Assembly (NCBI GenBank): GCA_905479105.1
Contig: CAJQLE010000002.1
Location: 248,001-312,000 of the forward strand
From: an uncultured Flavobacteriales bacterium
GTDB lineage: Bacteria; Bacteroidota; Bacteroidia; Flavobacteriales_G; Salibacteraceae
Direction of reading: 5' to 3'
DNA length: 64,000 bases
Shown here: positions 18,505-26,680 of the stretch, piece after piece
Position numbering within the stretch: the first letter of the stretch is position 1
How the letters are laid out: every line of letters begins with the position of its first letter
The notes under the pieces: generated by a model
Told to the model about the DNA's origin: nothing
The model's database searches: none
The model's input: the letters and a program-made list of their open reading frames with translations, nothing else
Translations under genes and position numbers: made by a program

Positions 18505-19416
18505 ATGTCCATTCCAATAGCTTGGTCTGAAATATACGCGCATCCTCTGCCTGAAGGCCATCGCTTTCCTATGGAAAAGTACAGCCTGATTCCTCAGCAG
18601 TTAATGCATGAAGGAATTATCACTAAGGATCAACTGTTTGCTCCATCACCATTGAAAGAGGAAGATATTCTGCGCGTGCACAGCCAGGAATATTGGGACA
18701 GATTAAAGAATTTAAAACTTACTCCACGCGAACAACGCATAAGCGGTTTTCCTCACAATCTAGAGCTAATTTTAAGGGAAACCATCATTGGTCATGGCAC
18801 TCTGATTGGTGCTTTGGCCGCGCTCAATCACACGCAATGCGCATTCAATGTTGCAGGCGGCACACATCACGCCTATCGCGATCGTGGCGAAGGTTTTTGC
18901 CTGCTCAACGACATTGCCATCGCCTCGGCATATTTGCTTGAACACACTGCAGTAAGGCAAATATTAGTTGTTGACTTAGATGTGCACCAAGGAAACGGAA
19001 CAGCGTGCATTTTTCAAAAAGATTATCGTGTTTTCACCTTTAGTATGCACGGTGAGAAAAACTATCCGTTCAAAAAAGAAACATCTAACCTAGACATTGC
19101 CTTACCAGATGGTATTTCAACTGAAGAATACCTATCGATCTTGCGTAAGAATTTAAATAACCTCCTTGATCGGATTAAACCCGACTTTATCTTCTTTCAA
19201 TCTGGCGTAGATATTCTCGACACAGACAAACTAGGAAAGCTGGGCGTATCAGTTGATGGATGCAAGGAACGTGACCGCATTGTGTTCGAGCACTGCAAGT
19301 CAAATGGTATTCCTGTTCAGGTCTCGATGGGCGGTGGTTACTCTCCTAAAATTGCAGACATCGTGAATGCCCATGTCAATACCTTTCGTCTGGCGAGAGA
19401 TATGTTTGAAAGCTAG
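18505..19416 (+). CDS. Histone-deacetylase-like amidohydrolase
   Basis: Zinc amidohydrolase of the arginase/deacetylase fold (HDAC/AcuC/acetylpolyamine amidohydrolase group), 303 residues. Visible motifs are GGTHHAYRDRGEGFCLLND (tandem His of the charge relay and active-site loop), LDVHQGNG (Asp and His zinc ligands) and SGVDILDTDKLGKL (second Asp ligand region). The bacterial substrate could be acetylated protein, polyamine or small molecules; sequence does not decide. It converges on a DUF1684 gene, and both stop codons share the palindrome CTAG. Confidence 0.9.
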   Translation: MSIPIAWSEIYAHPLPEGHRFPMEKYSLIPQQLMHEGIITKDQLFAPSPLKEEDILRVHSQEYWDRLKNLKLTPREQRISGFPHNLELILRETIIGHGTLIGALAALNHTQCAFNVAGGTHHAYRDRGEGFCLLNDIAIASAYLLEHTAVRQILVVDLDVHQGNGTACIFQKDYRVFTFSMHGEKNYPFKKETSNLDIALPDGISTEEYLSILRKNLNNLLDRIKPDFIFFQSGVDILDTDKLGKLGVSVDGCKERDRIVFEHCKSNGIPVQVSMGGGYSPKIADIVNAHVNTFRLARDMFES

Positions 19417-20024
19417 TGCTCACCATAGTTCTTCTCCCCTGCTACAACTTCAAAGTCAAGGTCATTTGCCTCTGGAGGAAGCGGACATGAAAAACCATCG
19501 CCATAAGCACAGTATGGATTATAGCACAAATTGAAATCCAAACTAATCAATCCACTTTCTGACGGAACATCGATATCCATATAGCGGCCACCGCCATATG
19601 TTTCTTCGCCAGATGTATGGTCTTTAAACGGTATAAACAAAGAAGGCGGATAATCTGATTCATATCCTTCGGGCCAAATGCGCTTATACGCATTCAATGA
19701 TTCAGGTGTGCCTTCATGGTAAAATGTGATCTTTCCAAAAACGTAAAATTGCTTGGCCTTGCCAGACGATGTCATGATATCAATGGTGTCTCCGTTTTCA
19801 ACCAGAGCAATTTCCACTTCCTTGTCCCAAGCTTTATCAATTGGGAAATAATTGAGCTGATCAAAAGCCTTTCGGTCCTTCTTTTGAAGAGGAGAACTCT
19901 TCTTTGATTTAAGCTCTCCATTCTTCTCCGTTCGAAGTTTTTCAATTTGAGCTGTGTAATCGTCTTGAGCTTTTGCGATCAAAGTGAAGCAGAATAGTAC
20001 AAGGAAAAAAAATACTGTTTTCAA
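19413..20024 (-). CDS. DUF1684 family exported protein
   Basis: A 203-residue protein of the DUF1684 family, function unknown. The N-terminus MKTVFFFLVLFCFTLIAKAQ is a signal peptide starting at TTG (20024). The DUF1684 core is recognised by YGGGRYMDIDVP, DFNLCYNPYCAYGDGFSCPLPP and a terminal VVAGEK. Several Cys residues lie in the core (LCYNPYCAY, FSCPL), suggesting metal or disulfide, but no enzyme motif is known to me. It overlaps the deacetylase gene tail-to-tail by 4 bases. Confidence 0.85.
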   Translation of the reverse strand: MKTVFFFLVLFCFTLIAKAQDDYTAQIEKLRTEKNGELKSKKSSPLQKKDRKAFDQLNYFPIDKAWDKEVEIALVENGDTIDIMTSSGKAKQFYVFGKITFYHEGTPESLNAYKRIWPEGYESDYPPSLFIPFKDHTSGEETYGGGRYMDIDVPSESGLISLDFNLCYNPYCAYGDGFSCPLPPEANDLDFEVVAGEKNYGEH

Positions 20025-20132
20025 GGGAGTGAAGATTTATACGAACTTAGCATTTGCCTCGAAGAAATGACTGACCTTGCGCAGCATTATGCAGCTACTT
20101 GATATTTATAAAACTAGAAACCACCCATTATT

Positions 20133-21101
20133 GTGAAAGCCGCAGTTTACGAAAAGTATGGCCCACCAGAAGTTGTCTTTATTAGGGAAGTTCAAAAAAC
20201 TGCACCGGAGGACAATGAGATATTACTGAAGGTTTACTCAAGTACAGTCAACCGAACGGATGCTGGATTTCGAAGTGCTGTCTATGTTATTTCACGATTC
20301 TTCTCGGGTCTATTTCATCCGAAACGACAAATCCTAGGTTCTGATTTTGCGGGAGTAATAGAAGCCGTTGGTAAAAACGTGCGCAGCTTCCAAGCAGGTG
20401 AAAAAATATTTGGCTTCAGCGATCAAAAGTTTGGAGGCCATGCTGAGTTCATGACCATAGCAGAAGATGACGCTATTGCTCATATGCCATCTTCAGCAAG
20501 TTTTGCTCAGGCTGCTGCTCTTCCAGAAGGAGCACACTATGCTCTGAGCAATATTAGAGCGGCCAAAGTGAAAGCAGGACAGGATGTGATGGTATATGGC
20601 GCCACGGGTGCAATCGGGTCAGCTGCTGTGCAATTGCTAAAGCATTTTGGAGCAAAGGTGACCGCAGTATGCAACACCAAAAACATAGAGCTGATAAAAG
20701 GATTGGGCGCTGATGAAGTGATAGACTATCAAACTCAAGATTTTTCAAAAACCGAAAAAAGATTTGACTTCATATTTGACGCAGTTGGCAAAAGCTCGTT
20801 TGGTGCTTGCAAGCCATTATTGAAACCAAAAGGAATTTACATTTCTACTGAACTGGGAAAAAACAGTGAGAACATTTGGCGATCCATCACCACATCTTTT
20901 TCAGGCGGCAAACGCCTGATGTTTCCATTACCTGAAACGAAAAAGGAAGACATGGTTCTCTTAGCTACCTTATTCGAACAAGGCGAATTCAAACCTGTGA
21001 TCGACCGTAGTTATTCACTCGACCAAATCGTTGAAGCTTACCAGTACGTTGAGTCAGGACAGAAAACTGGAAATGTAGTGTTGGAAATTCTTAGTGAATA
21101 A
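20133..21101 (+). CDS. Zinc-independent MDR oxidoreductase (quinone-oxidoreductase-like)
   Basis: NAD(P)H-dependent medium-chain reductase, 322 residues, starting at GTG. The N-terminal GroES-like domain (STVNRTDAGFR, LGSDFAGVIEAVG) lacks the zinc-binding Cys of alcohol dehydrogenases. The Rossmann domain has VMVYGATGAIGSAAVQLLK and a following VIDYQTQDF. This fits the quinone oxidoreductase/enoyl reductase-like branch. The substrate is unknown. It abuts the ABC transporter gene tail-to-tail with no gap (stops at 21101 and 21102). Confidence 0.88.
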   Translation: MKAAVYEKYGPPEVVFIREVQKTAPEDNEILLKVYSSTVNRTDAGFRSAVYVISRFFSGLFHPKRQILGSDFAGVIEAVGKNVRSFQAGEKIFGFSDQKFGGHAEFMTIAEDDAIAHMPSSASFAQAAALPEGAHYALSNIRAAKVKAGQDVMVYGATGAIGSAAVQLLKHFGAKVTAVCNTKNIELIKGLGADEVIDYQTQDFSKTEKRFDFIFDAVGKSSFGACKPLLKPKGIYISTELGKNSENIWRSITTSFSGGKRLMFPLPETKKEDMVLLATLFEQGEFKPVIDRSYSLDQIVEAYQYVESGQKTGNVVLEILSE

Positions 21102-21824
21102 TCATTCCGCTGATTCAGCAACACCTGCTCCAGCGAAATACTTCTCTAAATCCTTTAACGTTTCTGAAGACGTACTAATATCTTTCACCATATTTCCTTT
21201 TTCCAGCAAAACGATTCGCTCACATACTTCCGTTACATGGCTGATGTCATGACTTGAAATCAGCATGGTCACACCACGATCGTGCTTTAGCATTTTCAGT
21301 AATTCTTTCAGTCGAATTTGCGTGGACGGGTCGAGATTGGCGAATGGTTCATCCAAAATCAAAACCTTCGGATCAAAGAGCAATGCAGCAGCAATTCCAA
21401 CTTTCTTCTGATTTCCTTTAGAAAGATCTCTGATAAGTTTTTTCCCTCCCAAAACCTCACCGTTAAACAACGGTTCCAGCATTTCAATCTTCGCTTTGAT
21501 ATCAGCATCGCCAATGCCGTGAATTGCACCCACAAAATCGAAATACTCTTCGGGCAATAAATGTCCCACAAGGAAATTCTCATCCAAGTAGCTGCCTGTA
21601 AATGACTTCCACTGTTCTGTTGCATTCGTTGCATTTCCATCGATATATACACATCCCGTATTCGGCTCTAATAAATCAATGACAGCGCGAAATAAAGTTG
21701 TTTTTCCAGCGCCATTATTACCAACTAAACCAAAGCTCTCCCCAGAATGAATGAGGAGCTCAGGAATATTAACGGCTGTGTAATCGCCATAAACTTTGGT
21801 GAGGTTCTGAATTGAAATTTCCAT
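21102..21824 (-). CDS. ABC transporter ATP-binding protein
   Basis: A 240-residue ABC ATPase with Walker A GNNGAGKT, signature LSKGNQKK (a variant LSxGxxKK), Walker B KVLILDEPFANLDP and H-loop SSHDISHV. The signature variant and short length are typical of ABC-2-type exporters. It lies 2 bases after the DUF5687 permease gene and is surely its partner. The exported compound is unknown. Because the permease may be truncated, the working state of the pair is uncertain. Confidence 0.92.
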   Translation of the reverse strand: MEISIQNLTKVYGDYTAVNIPELLIHSGESFGLVGNNGAGKTTLFRAVIDLLEPNTGCVYIDGNATNATEQWKSFTGSYLDENFLVGHLLPEEYFDFVGAIHGIGDADIKAKIEMLEPLFNGEVLGGKKLIRDLSKGNQKKVGIAAALLFDPKVLILDEPFANLDPSTQIRLKELLKMLKHDRGVTMLISSHDISHVTEVCERIVLLEKGNMVKDISTSSETLKDLEKYFAGAGVAESAE

Positions 21825-21826
21825 GC

Positions 21827-23242
21827 TTATTGATTTCTAAAATCGTTTGAAATATTATATCGTTGATCGGTTAACCATTTAGCTAAAAGGGATATCCAAT
21901 ATTTTGTTCCGGCCAAAGAAAGAAGCCCAACTGCCCCTAAAAACAATATTCCTCCCATATCCCCCCAAATCAGGTAACCCAAACCGAAAATGGCCAATGG
22001 AAGTACAAGCACAGGAATGACCATCAAAAACTGCGCAGCACCCACCCCTTGCCAATTAAATACTGTAGTCTGAGAAAGGTCAATTTTCTTAGGGTTCATA
22101 GAACCAAAAAACATGACCATATGACTGCTAACACCCATATTAAAAAGAAAAACGCAGAATAGTGCGATCAGCACTTCCCATCCGAAATAAGCGTAAGGAA
22201 TTGATAAGATCATCGAGCCTCCTCCAACTATTGCAAAGAGTAAAAACTTGCTCATATAGTAATCTTTGAACGAAACATTACGCGTAAGCACATGATCAAA
22301 GTATGAGCCTTCCCAACCTAATAAATATTGACCGTAATTCATCATAAACATGCCTGTGATCACAATACTAAAAAGTACATACATCAAGTAATTTCCGGCA
22401 TATTCAGGATTGGGAAATATGAATAAGCCGTAGCCCAAAAACAAAAAAGTCATCATGAATACAGACTTTGACCGCTTATTGCGCCAAATGAATTTAAATT
22501 CCAACTCTGTCAATCTTCCAACCAATCCAAAACGCGATAAAACTCCATTTCCCGAGTAAGAAACTGCGTTCTTCTTGACCTTAGAAAGCTTACTCAAATA
22601 CATATTCGCTTTCAAGAATTTGAAATTGAGCCCGTATGTTACTCCAATAAGAAAAAGAGGCACAACCAAAGTCCAAGGATGCAAAAAGAGTGCATTGAAC
22701 ATCAAACCAGATAGGGCTTGAAAGTCTAAAACATCAAACCAATCCAATGCTATTATAGAGATAAGACTGGCAAGCATTCCGACATAAACTCGTGCATCAA
22801 CATCTGACGTTCGCTTTATAAAGAGTAAGAAATAGTTGCTCGCGAAGACCAATAGCGTAAACCCTGTGCTCCATCCAAAAGCCTGCATAAAATCCAGGTT
22901 TTCGAAAAGCTCAAACATGAACGGAATAAAAATCAAGAAGTGGATTAAGTTAAAAGGACTCCAAATACTTTTCAAAAGCATGAAGTGAACTAACGATGAT
23001 CGATTTATGGGCAGATGCAGGTATGGCTGAACCGACATTGCCGGCAACTTTTGCATGAAGTATCGAATGATGAAATCGAAGAAGAAGTAATAAATTAAAA
23101 ATTGATCCAACCGCCTCAATACAAAGCTTCTTCCGTAGGTGTTGAAATCTATTCCATCTATTGGAATATTAATCAAGATGTCATCCAAAAAGATACCAAG
23201 AACCAATAAACTACCAGCTAAATAAACGAATGTCAAAATCAA
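21827..23242 (-). CDS. DUF5687 ABC permease, N-terminus interrupted by an amber stop
   Basis: Polytopic membrane protein, 471 residues from the TTG used in the ORF track, with about 11-12 hydrophobic segments; the FLIYYFFFDFIIRYFMQKLP region is typical of DUF5687 permeases. The frame clearly continues upstream of the TTG: RSPLWHRKLVINLF reads on in frame and matches the usual RSxxW-like N-terminal helix, but a TAG at 23288-23290 separates it from an ATG at 23332. Without that stop the protein would be about 501 residues. The gene may be a recent pseudogene, reinitiate at an internal start, or contain a sequence error. It is followed by its ATPase after 2 bases. Confidence 0.75.
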   Translation of the reverse strand: MILTFVYLAGSLLVLGIFLDDILINIPIDGIDFNTYGRSFVLRRLDQFLIYYFFFDFIIRYFMQKLPAMSVQPYLHLPINRSSLVHFMLLKSIWSPFNLIHFLIFIPFMFELFENLDFMQAFGWSTGFTLLVFASNYFLLFIKRTSDVDARVYVGMLASLISIIALDWFDVLDFQALSGLMFNALFLHPWTLVVPLFLIGVTYGLNFKFLKANMYLSKLSKVKKNAVSYSGNGVLSRFGLVGRLTELEFKFIWRNKRSKSVFMMTFLFLGYGLFIFPNPEYAGNYLMYVLFSIVITGMFMMNYGQYLLGWEGSYFDHVLTRNVSFKDYYMSKFLLFAIVGGGSMILSIPYAYFGWEVLIALFCVFLFNMGVSSHMVMFFGSMNPKKIDLSQTTVFNWQGVGAAQFLMVIPVLVLPLAIFGLGYLIWGDMGGILFLGAVGLLSLAGTKYWISLLAKWLTDQRYNISNDFRNQ

Positions 23243-23332
23243 GAAAAGGTTTATAACCAGTTTCCTGTGCCATAAAGGCGACCTGACCTATTCCTTAAAA
23301 TCGAAGTTGATAATATGCAATATTGGATTCAT
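23243..23332 (-). pseudogene. Interrupted 5' end of the DUF5687 permease gene
   Basis: From ATG at 23332 the frame reads MNPILHIINFDFKE, then TAG (23290-23288), then VRSPLWHRKLVINLF and on without break into the annotated permease. One change, TAG to TGG, would give FKEWVRSPLW, which resembles homologous N-termini. This is a single in-frame nonsense codon, not a frameshift. Confidence 0.7.
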
Positions 23333-23476
23333 AGGTAACGCAAAGTAGGATGAAAACTAAGAACAAATACTTCTAAAAATGATGAACGGTGAAATGCATT
23401 CATAGGTGAGTTATAAACATTAAAATAAATCTTTAACAGGTTTTCGACATTGCCCAATATTTTAAAACGGACAACC

Positions 23477-23484
23477 TACCTTCG
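23477..23484 (+). promoter_or_regulatory. Putative -7 box for carB
   Basis: TACCTTCG has one mismatch to TAnnTTTG. A TTG at 23450-23452 lies 24 bases upstream, and the ATG is 35 bases downstream. Confidence 0.35.
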
Positions 23485-23519
23485 CGACCAATTCGAGCAA
23501 TTGAAATCCCACTTGAAAA

Positions 23520-26339
23520 ATGCCTAGAGATACAAGCATCAAATCGGTCCTCATCATAGGGAGCGGCCCAATCGTTATTGGTCAAGCCTGCGAGTTTGAC
23601 TATTCAGGAACACAAGCCGCTAAATCTTTGAGAGAAGAAGGAATAGAAGTCACCCTGATCAATAGTAATCCCGCTACGATCATGACAGACCCAGTAACGG
23701 CTGATCATATTTACCTTAGACCTTTAGAGCCAAAATACATTCGTCAAATCCTAGAAGAGCAGCCTCAAATTGATGCAGTGCTTTCGACCATGGGCGGACA
23801 AACAGCATTGAATCTTGCCATTGATTGTGATAAGCAAGGCTTGTGGGCCGATTTCGGTGTAAGAATGATTGGTGTAGACATTGATGCGATTGAAATCACT
23901 GAGAACCGAGAAGCTTTTAGAAAGCTCCTTGACAAAATTGATATTCCTTATGCGCCATCTGCTATCGCTCGTTCATTCTTAGATGGAAAAGAAATTGCTC
24001 AAAAATTTGGATTCCCATTGGTTATTCGTCCATCCTACACATTAGGTGGAACGGGTGCTTCTTTTGTGCACCGCCAAGAAGATTTTGATAAACTTTTAGA
24101 AAGAGGACTGCACGCATCTCCTATCCATGAGGTATTGATCGATAAAGCTCTTTTTGGATGGAAAGAATTTGAGTTGGAGTTATTGAGAGACAATAACGAC
24201 AATGTCACCATCATCTGTTCGGTAGAGAACATGGATCCAATGGGAATTCACACAGGAGACTCCATTACCGTGGCTCCAGCGATGACGCTTTCTGACACGA
24301 CATTCCAACGTATGCGTGATATGGCAATCAAGTTGATGCGTTCTATCGGTGACTTTGCTGGTGGATGTAACGTACAATTTGCGATCAGCCCGGATGAAAA
24401 AGAAGACATCATCGCCATCGAGATAAACCCTCGTGTGAGCCGATCTTCTGCCTTGGCTTCAAAAGCCACTGGTTATCCAATTGCAAAAGTTGCGGCCAAA
24501 TTGGCTATTGGGTACAATTTGAATGAACTCAAGAATCAAATCACAGGAAACACAAGCGCATTCTTCGAACCAACGTTGGATTATGTAATTGTAAAAATCC
24601 CACGTTGGAACTTTGATAAATTCAAAGGAGCCGTTAGAGAGCTTGGTCTTCAAATGAAGTCAGTCGGTGAGGTGATGGGAATTGGACGTTCTTTCCAAGA
24701 GGCTCTTCAGAAAGCATGTCAATCTCTTGAGATTAGAAGAAATGGATTGGGCGCTGACGGCAAGGAATTAAAGGATCAAGATGCCATCTTGCATAGTCTT
24801 GGTCATGCCAGTTGGAATAGATTATTCCATATCTATGATGCCATTAAGTTGGGAATTCGCTTCGACACTATTTACGAAAAGACTAAAATCGATCCTTGGT
24901 TTCTGCATCAAATTGATGAGTTGATCAGTATTGAAAAAGTTATTGAAGGGCATACATTAGAAACTCTTCCGAAATCATTGCTTTTAGATGCGAAACAGCG
25001 TGGTTATGCAGACCGTCAAATTGCTCACCTTCTAAAATGTCTTGAGAGTCAGGTGCGTGAAAAGCGAAAAGCTCTAGGAGTTAATCGTGTTTACAAAGTG
25101 GTTGACACATGCGCTGCTGAATTTGAAGCTCAAACGCCATACTTCTATTCTACGTTTGAAGGTGAGAATGAAAGCGTGAGGTCAGACAAGAAAAAAGTTA
25201 TTGTATTAGGTTCAGGACCAAACAGAATTGGTCAAGGAATTGAATTCGACTATTGCTGCGTTCATGGCGTGCTAGCTGCAAAGGAGTGTGGTTATGAGAC
25301 GATCATGATCAACTGTAATCCTGAAACTGTTTCTACAGATTTTGATACCGCTGATAAATTATACTTCGAACCCGTATTCTGGGAGCATATCTATGACATC
25401 ATCGAGCATGAACAGCCCGAAGGAGTCATCGTGCAGCTGGGTGGACAAACAGCACTTAAGCTTGCCGAGAAATTAGAGCGTTTCGGAATTAAAATCATGG
25501 GAACAAGCTTCAATGCTCTTGATTTAGCCGAGGACAGAGGTCGATTCTCTGACACGCTGAAAAAACTGAATATTCCCTATCCAAAGTACGGAGCAGTAGA
25601 AACTGCAGAAGAAGCAATTGAGTTGTCTCGAGTATTGGGTTATCCACTATTGGTAAGACCAAGCTATGTCTTAGGTGGCCAAGGAATGAAAATCGTTATA
25701 AACGAGCAGGAACTCGAAACGCATGTGATCAACATTTTCCGCGACATGCCTGACAATAATGTATTGTTAGACCATTTCTTAGAAGGAGCCATTGAAGCAG
25801 AAGCTGATGCTATTTGTGATGGCGAAGACACCTACATTATTGGAATAATGGAGCATATCGAACCAGCTGGCATTCACTCTGGTGATTCAAGTGCGGTTCT
25901 TCCAGCTTTCGATTTAAGTGAGAATGTGCTCAGAAAGATTGACGAATACACCAAGAAAATTGCTGTAGAATTGGAAACTGTGGGTCTGATAAACATCCAG
26001 TTTGCAGTTAAGGATGAAGAAGTATATGTGATCGAAGCAAATCCGAGAGCATCTAGAACAGTACCGTTCATCGCAAAAGCTTACCGAGAGCCATATGTGA
26101 ACTATGCTACCAAAGTGATGCTAGGCGCAAAAAAAGTGAAAGATTTCGACTTCAAACCTTACAAGAAAGGGTATGCCATCAAGCTTCCTGTATTTTCGTT
26201 TGATAAGTTCCAAAACGTTTCAAAGGAATTAGGACCAGAGATGAAGTCAACTGGCGAGTCCATTTACTTCATTGATGATCTTAAAGATGAGTACTTCAAG
26301 AAGGTGTATTCAGAACGTAATCTTTATTTATCGAGATAA
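23520..26339 (+). CDS. carB: Carbamoyl-phosphate synthase large subunit, lacking the MGS domain
   Basis: Makes carbamoyl phosphate from bicarbonate, ATP and glutamine-derived ammonia for arginine and pyrimidine synthesis. The two homologous ATP-grasp halves are clear: IGSGPIVIGQACEFDYSGTQ at the N-terminus and LGSGPNRIGQGIEFDYCCVH near residue 564, each followed by an RPSYxLGG motif. At 939 residues it is much shorter than the E. coli protein (1073) and stops after the second synthetase domain (RNLYLSR), so the C-terminal MGS-like allosteric domain is absent. I believe this is common in flavobacteria. carA is not adjacent. The DUF4834 gene starts directly after the stop. Confidence 0.97.
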   Translation: MPRDTSIKSVLIIGSGPIVIGQACEFDYSGTQAAKSLREEGIEVTLINSNPATIMTDPVTADHIYLRPLEPKYIRQILEEQPQIDAVLSTMGGQTALNLAIDCDKQGLWADFGVRMIGVDIDAIEITENREAFRKLLDKIDIPYAPSAIARSFLDGKEIAQKFGFPLVIRPSYTLGGTGASFVHRQEDFDKLLERGLHASPIHEVLIDKALFGWKEFELELLRDNNDNVTIICSVENMDPMGIHTGDSITVAPAMTLSDTTFQRMRDMAIKLMRSIGDFAGGCNVQFAISPDEKEDIIAIEINPRVSRSSALASKATGYPIAKVAAKLAIGYNLNELKNQITGNTSAFFEPTLDYVIVKIPRWNFDKFKGAVRELGLQMKSVGEVMGIGRSFQEALQKACQSLEIRRNGLGADGKELKDQDAILHSLGHASWNRLFHIYDAIKLGIRFDTIYEKTKIDPWFLHQIDELISIEKVIEGHTLETLPKSLLLDAKQRGYADRQIAHLLKCLESQVREKRKALGVNRVYKVVDTCAAEFEAQTPYFYSTFEGENESVRSDKKKVIVLGSGPNRIGQGIEFDYCCVHGVLAAKECGYETIMINCNPETVSTDFDTADKLYFEPVFWEHIYDIIEHEQPEGVIVQLGGQTALKLAEKLERFGIKIMGTSFNALDLAEDRGRFSDTLKKLNIPYPKYGAVETAEEAIELSRVLGYPLLVRPSYVLGGQGMKIVINEQELETHVINIFRDMPDNNVLLDHFLEGAIEAEADAICDGEDTYIIGIMEHIEPAGIHSGDSSAVLPAFDLSENVLRKIDEYTKKIAVELETVGLINIQFAVKDEEVYVIEANPRASRTVPFIAKAYREPYVNYATKVMLGAKKVKDFDFKPYKKGYAIKLPVFSFDKFQNVSKELGPEMKSTGESIYFIDDLKDEYFKKVYSERNLYLSR

Positions 26340-26597
26340 ATGGGTTTGTTAAGATTTGCCGCGATTGCCTTCGGAATTTATCTGATTTTCAGATTGATTG
26401 CACGGTTCTTATTACCGCTTCTAGGCAAGTATTTCGTGAAGAAGGCCACGCAAAACATGAAAGATCAGATGAAGACCAAAACGGAAGGTGAAAAAATTTA
26501 CCAAGACGAAAAGGTGATCATTCGAAAGACAAGCCCAAATAAGACAAACAATTCAAAATCAAATGATGATGAATTCGTAGACTTCGAAGAAGTTTAA
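26340..26597 (+). CDS. DUF4834 small membrane protein
   Basis: An 85-residue protein with one N-terminal hydrophobic segment (about residues 4-30), a basic stretch (GKYFVKKATQNMKDQMKTK) and an acidic tail ending DDEFVDFEEV. This matches the DUF4834 family in my knowledge of Bacteroidota; function unknown. Its ATG follows the carB TAA with zero bases between, so translation is probably coupled. Confidence 0.8.
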   Translation: MGLLRFAAIAFGIYLIFRLIARFLLPLLGKYFVKKATQNMKDQMKTKTEGEKIYQDEKVIIRKTSPNKTNNSKSNDDEFVDFEEV

Positions 26598-26680
26598 GGT
26601 TTCTGAATGATTGTCAAATCAAGGTCTGTGTCCTTCCTTTTTTTTGATTTCTTTGTTTACTATCTAAAAGTTACTCATTC

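Noticed and set aside
23327-23408. Direct repeat ATTCATAGGT upstream of carB
   Set aside because: Only 10 bases, two copies, no further structure; likely chance.
26598-26680. T-run near 26636 as a terminator after DUF4834
   Set aside because: No GC-rich hairpin precedes the run.
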